A stretch of 61,526 nucleotides of DNA. Origin: an uncultured Pelagibacteraceae bacterium (GTDB lineage: Bacteria > Pseudomonadota > Alphaproteobacteria > Pelagibacterales > Pelagibacteraceae). Numbering within the stretch: position 1 is the stretch's first letter; each line of letters opens with the position of its first letter. Below are positions 60,808 through 61,526 of the stretch, one piece after another. The notes under the pieces were generated by a model. The model was not told where the DNA came from, did not search any database, and worked only from the letters and a program-made list of their open reading frames with translations. The translations under genes were made by a program, and so were the position numbers. Location: assembly GCA_902537575.1 (NCBI GenBank), contig CACBBX010000003.1:1-61526 (forward strand), read 5' to 3'.

Positions 60808-61515
60808 ATGCAGAAACAAACCATAGCTTTAATCGATGATGATAGAAACATACTCACAAGCTTAAGTATTGCTTTAGAGAAAGAGGGTTTCAAAGTGCAA
60901 ACCTACATAGATGGAGAGAGTGCGCTTATTGGATTAACAAGAGTTCCACCTGACCTTGCAGTTGTTGATATTAAAATGCCAAAGATGGATGGAGAGGAAT
61001 TATTGAAAAAACTTAGAAAGAAAACATCATTGCCAGTAATTTTTTTAACATCTAAAGATGACGAAATTGACGAACTTTTGGGCTTAAAATTAGGTGCAGA
61101 TGATTTTGTAAAAAAATCTGGAGGTTTTTCTATAAAAGTTTTAATTGAAAGAATTAGAGTTCAATTAAGAAAAAAAGACTCAAAAAATATATTGGAGGAA
61201 AATAAAAGTTTAATTTCTCATGGAAGATTAAAACTAGATCCCTCTCAACTTGAATGTGAATGGAATGGTGAACCATTACCAGATAAGCTGACAACAACAG
61301 AATTTTTAATTGTTAAAGAATTGGCAAAAAGACCAGGTATAATAAAAGAAAGAGCGCAATTGATGGATATCGCCTACAGGGAAGATACAGATATAGAAGA
61401 TAGAACAATTGACAGTCATGTTAAAAGAATTCGTAAAAAATTTAAAAAGGTAGACCCTGATTTTTCAGCTATTGAAACTAGGTATGGTAGTGGATATAGA
61501 TGGAATGTTAGCTGA
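60808..61515 (+). CDS. chvI: ChvI-type OmpR-family response regulator
   Basis: ChvI-type regulators control envelope and acid-stress genes in alphaproteobacteria. The receiver ([40 protein letters not shown] with the phosphoacceptor Asp, [20 protein letters not shown]) is very close to ChvI. A winged-helix domain follows ([46 protein letters not shown]). The strongly conserved Lys-Pro after the DDF motif is replaced by [18 protein letters not shown], with two extra residues. It is followed by a one-base overlap (TGATG) into another gene, expected to be its kinase. Confidence 0.9.
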   Translation: MQKQTIALIDDDRNILTSLSIALEKEGFKVQTYIDGESALIGLTRVPPDLAVVDIKMPKMDGEELLKKLRKKTSLPVIFLTSKDDEIDELLGLKLGADDFVKKSGGFSIKVLIERIRVQLRKKDSKNILEENKSLISHGRLKLDPSQLECEWNGEPLPDKLTTTEFLIVKELAKRPGIIKERAQLMDIAYREDTDIEDRTIDSHVKRIRKKFKKVDPDFSAIETRYGSGYRWNVS

Positions 61516-61526
61516 TGTTTAGTAAA
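61515..61526 (+). CDS. Start of a gene after chvI, probably the sensor kinase ChvG
   Basis: ATG at 61515 overlaps the chvI stop and reads MFSK before the window ends. The call of ChvG rests only on the usual chvI-chvG gene order; four codons cannot identify a protein. Confidence 0.35.

Overview
This window is a gene-dense, strongly AT-rich stretch of chromosome from a streamlined marine alphaproteobacterium, almost certainly SAR11 (Pelagibacterales). The case rests on the low GC, near-absence of intergenic DNA (no gene-free gap above 300 bases), many 1-11 base gene overlaps, a DMSP-demethylation cluster (dmdC-dmdB-hydrolase-dmdA), a SAM-II riboswitch before metX, class I lysyl-tRNA synthetase, and RegA/PrrA- and ChvI-type response regulators. 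I see no tRNA or rRNA gene, CRISPR array, insertion sequence, prophage or integrase.

Layout. 1-996 (minus): start of ftsY and dapF. 1017-7402 (plus): a structured leader RNA, ffh, rpsP, trmD (broken by one extra A in an A8 run), rplS, then leuC-leuD-leuB. 7429-12705 (plus): DMSP demethylation genes. 12723-27200 (plus): asd, sdhCDAB, mmsA, mdh, sucCD, sucAB and lpd, which is most of the lower TCA cycle in one run. 27222-29177: priA. 29286-34074: F1-ATPase operon atpHAGDC. 34071-40594 (minus): rplU-rpmA-obgE-proB-proA-nadD-rsfS-ctpA-rppH. 40660-43098 (minus): metX-metW-gloB behind a SAM-II riboswitch. 43288-45267 (plus): hisC-tyrA. 45264-48813 (minus): trkH, an AmpG-like permease and an NlpC/P60 peptidase. 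48902-52428 (plus): lysK, pyrD, rpmB and a queuosine-precursor transporter. 52430-56605 (minus): a polyamine operon (ornithine decarboxylase, deoxyhypusine-synthase-like enzyme, AguB, AguA). 56776-61526: regA/prrA, bioY (minus), polA, chvI and the first codons of a downstream gene.

How it fits together. The DMSP genes turn an algal osmolyte into methylated tetrahydrofolate and methylmercaptopropionate, supplying reduced sulfur and one-carbon units. The TCA block and ATP synthase handle carbon oxidation and energy. MetX-MetW make methionine precursors under SAM feedback. The polyamine block could make putrescine from ornithine or agmatine and perhaps a longer polyamine.

Most of this is ordinary core genome. 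The points most worth a second look are the pseudoknot-capable ffh leader, the trmD frameshift, repetitive charged tails on S16 and L19, an SdhD with no histidine, the DMSP cassette between leuB and asd, the compact promoter plus SAM-II arrangement, the deoxyhypusine-synthase homologue in a bacterium, and a ChvI receiver lacking the conserved Lys-Pro. I found no clearly new defence or mobile system.
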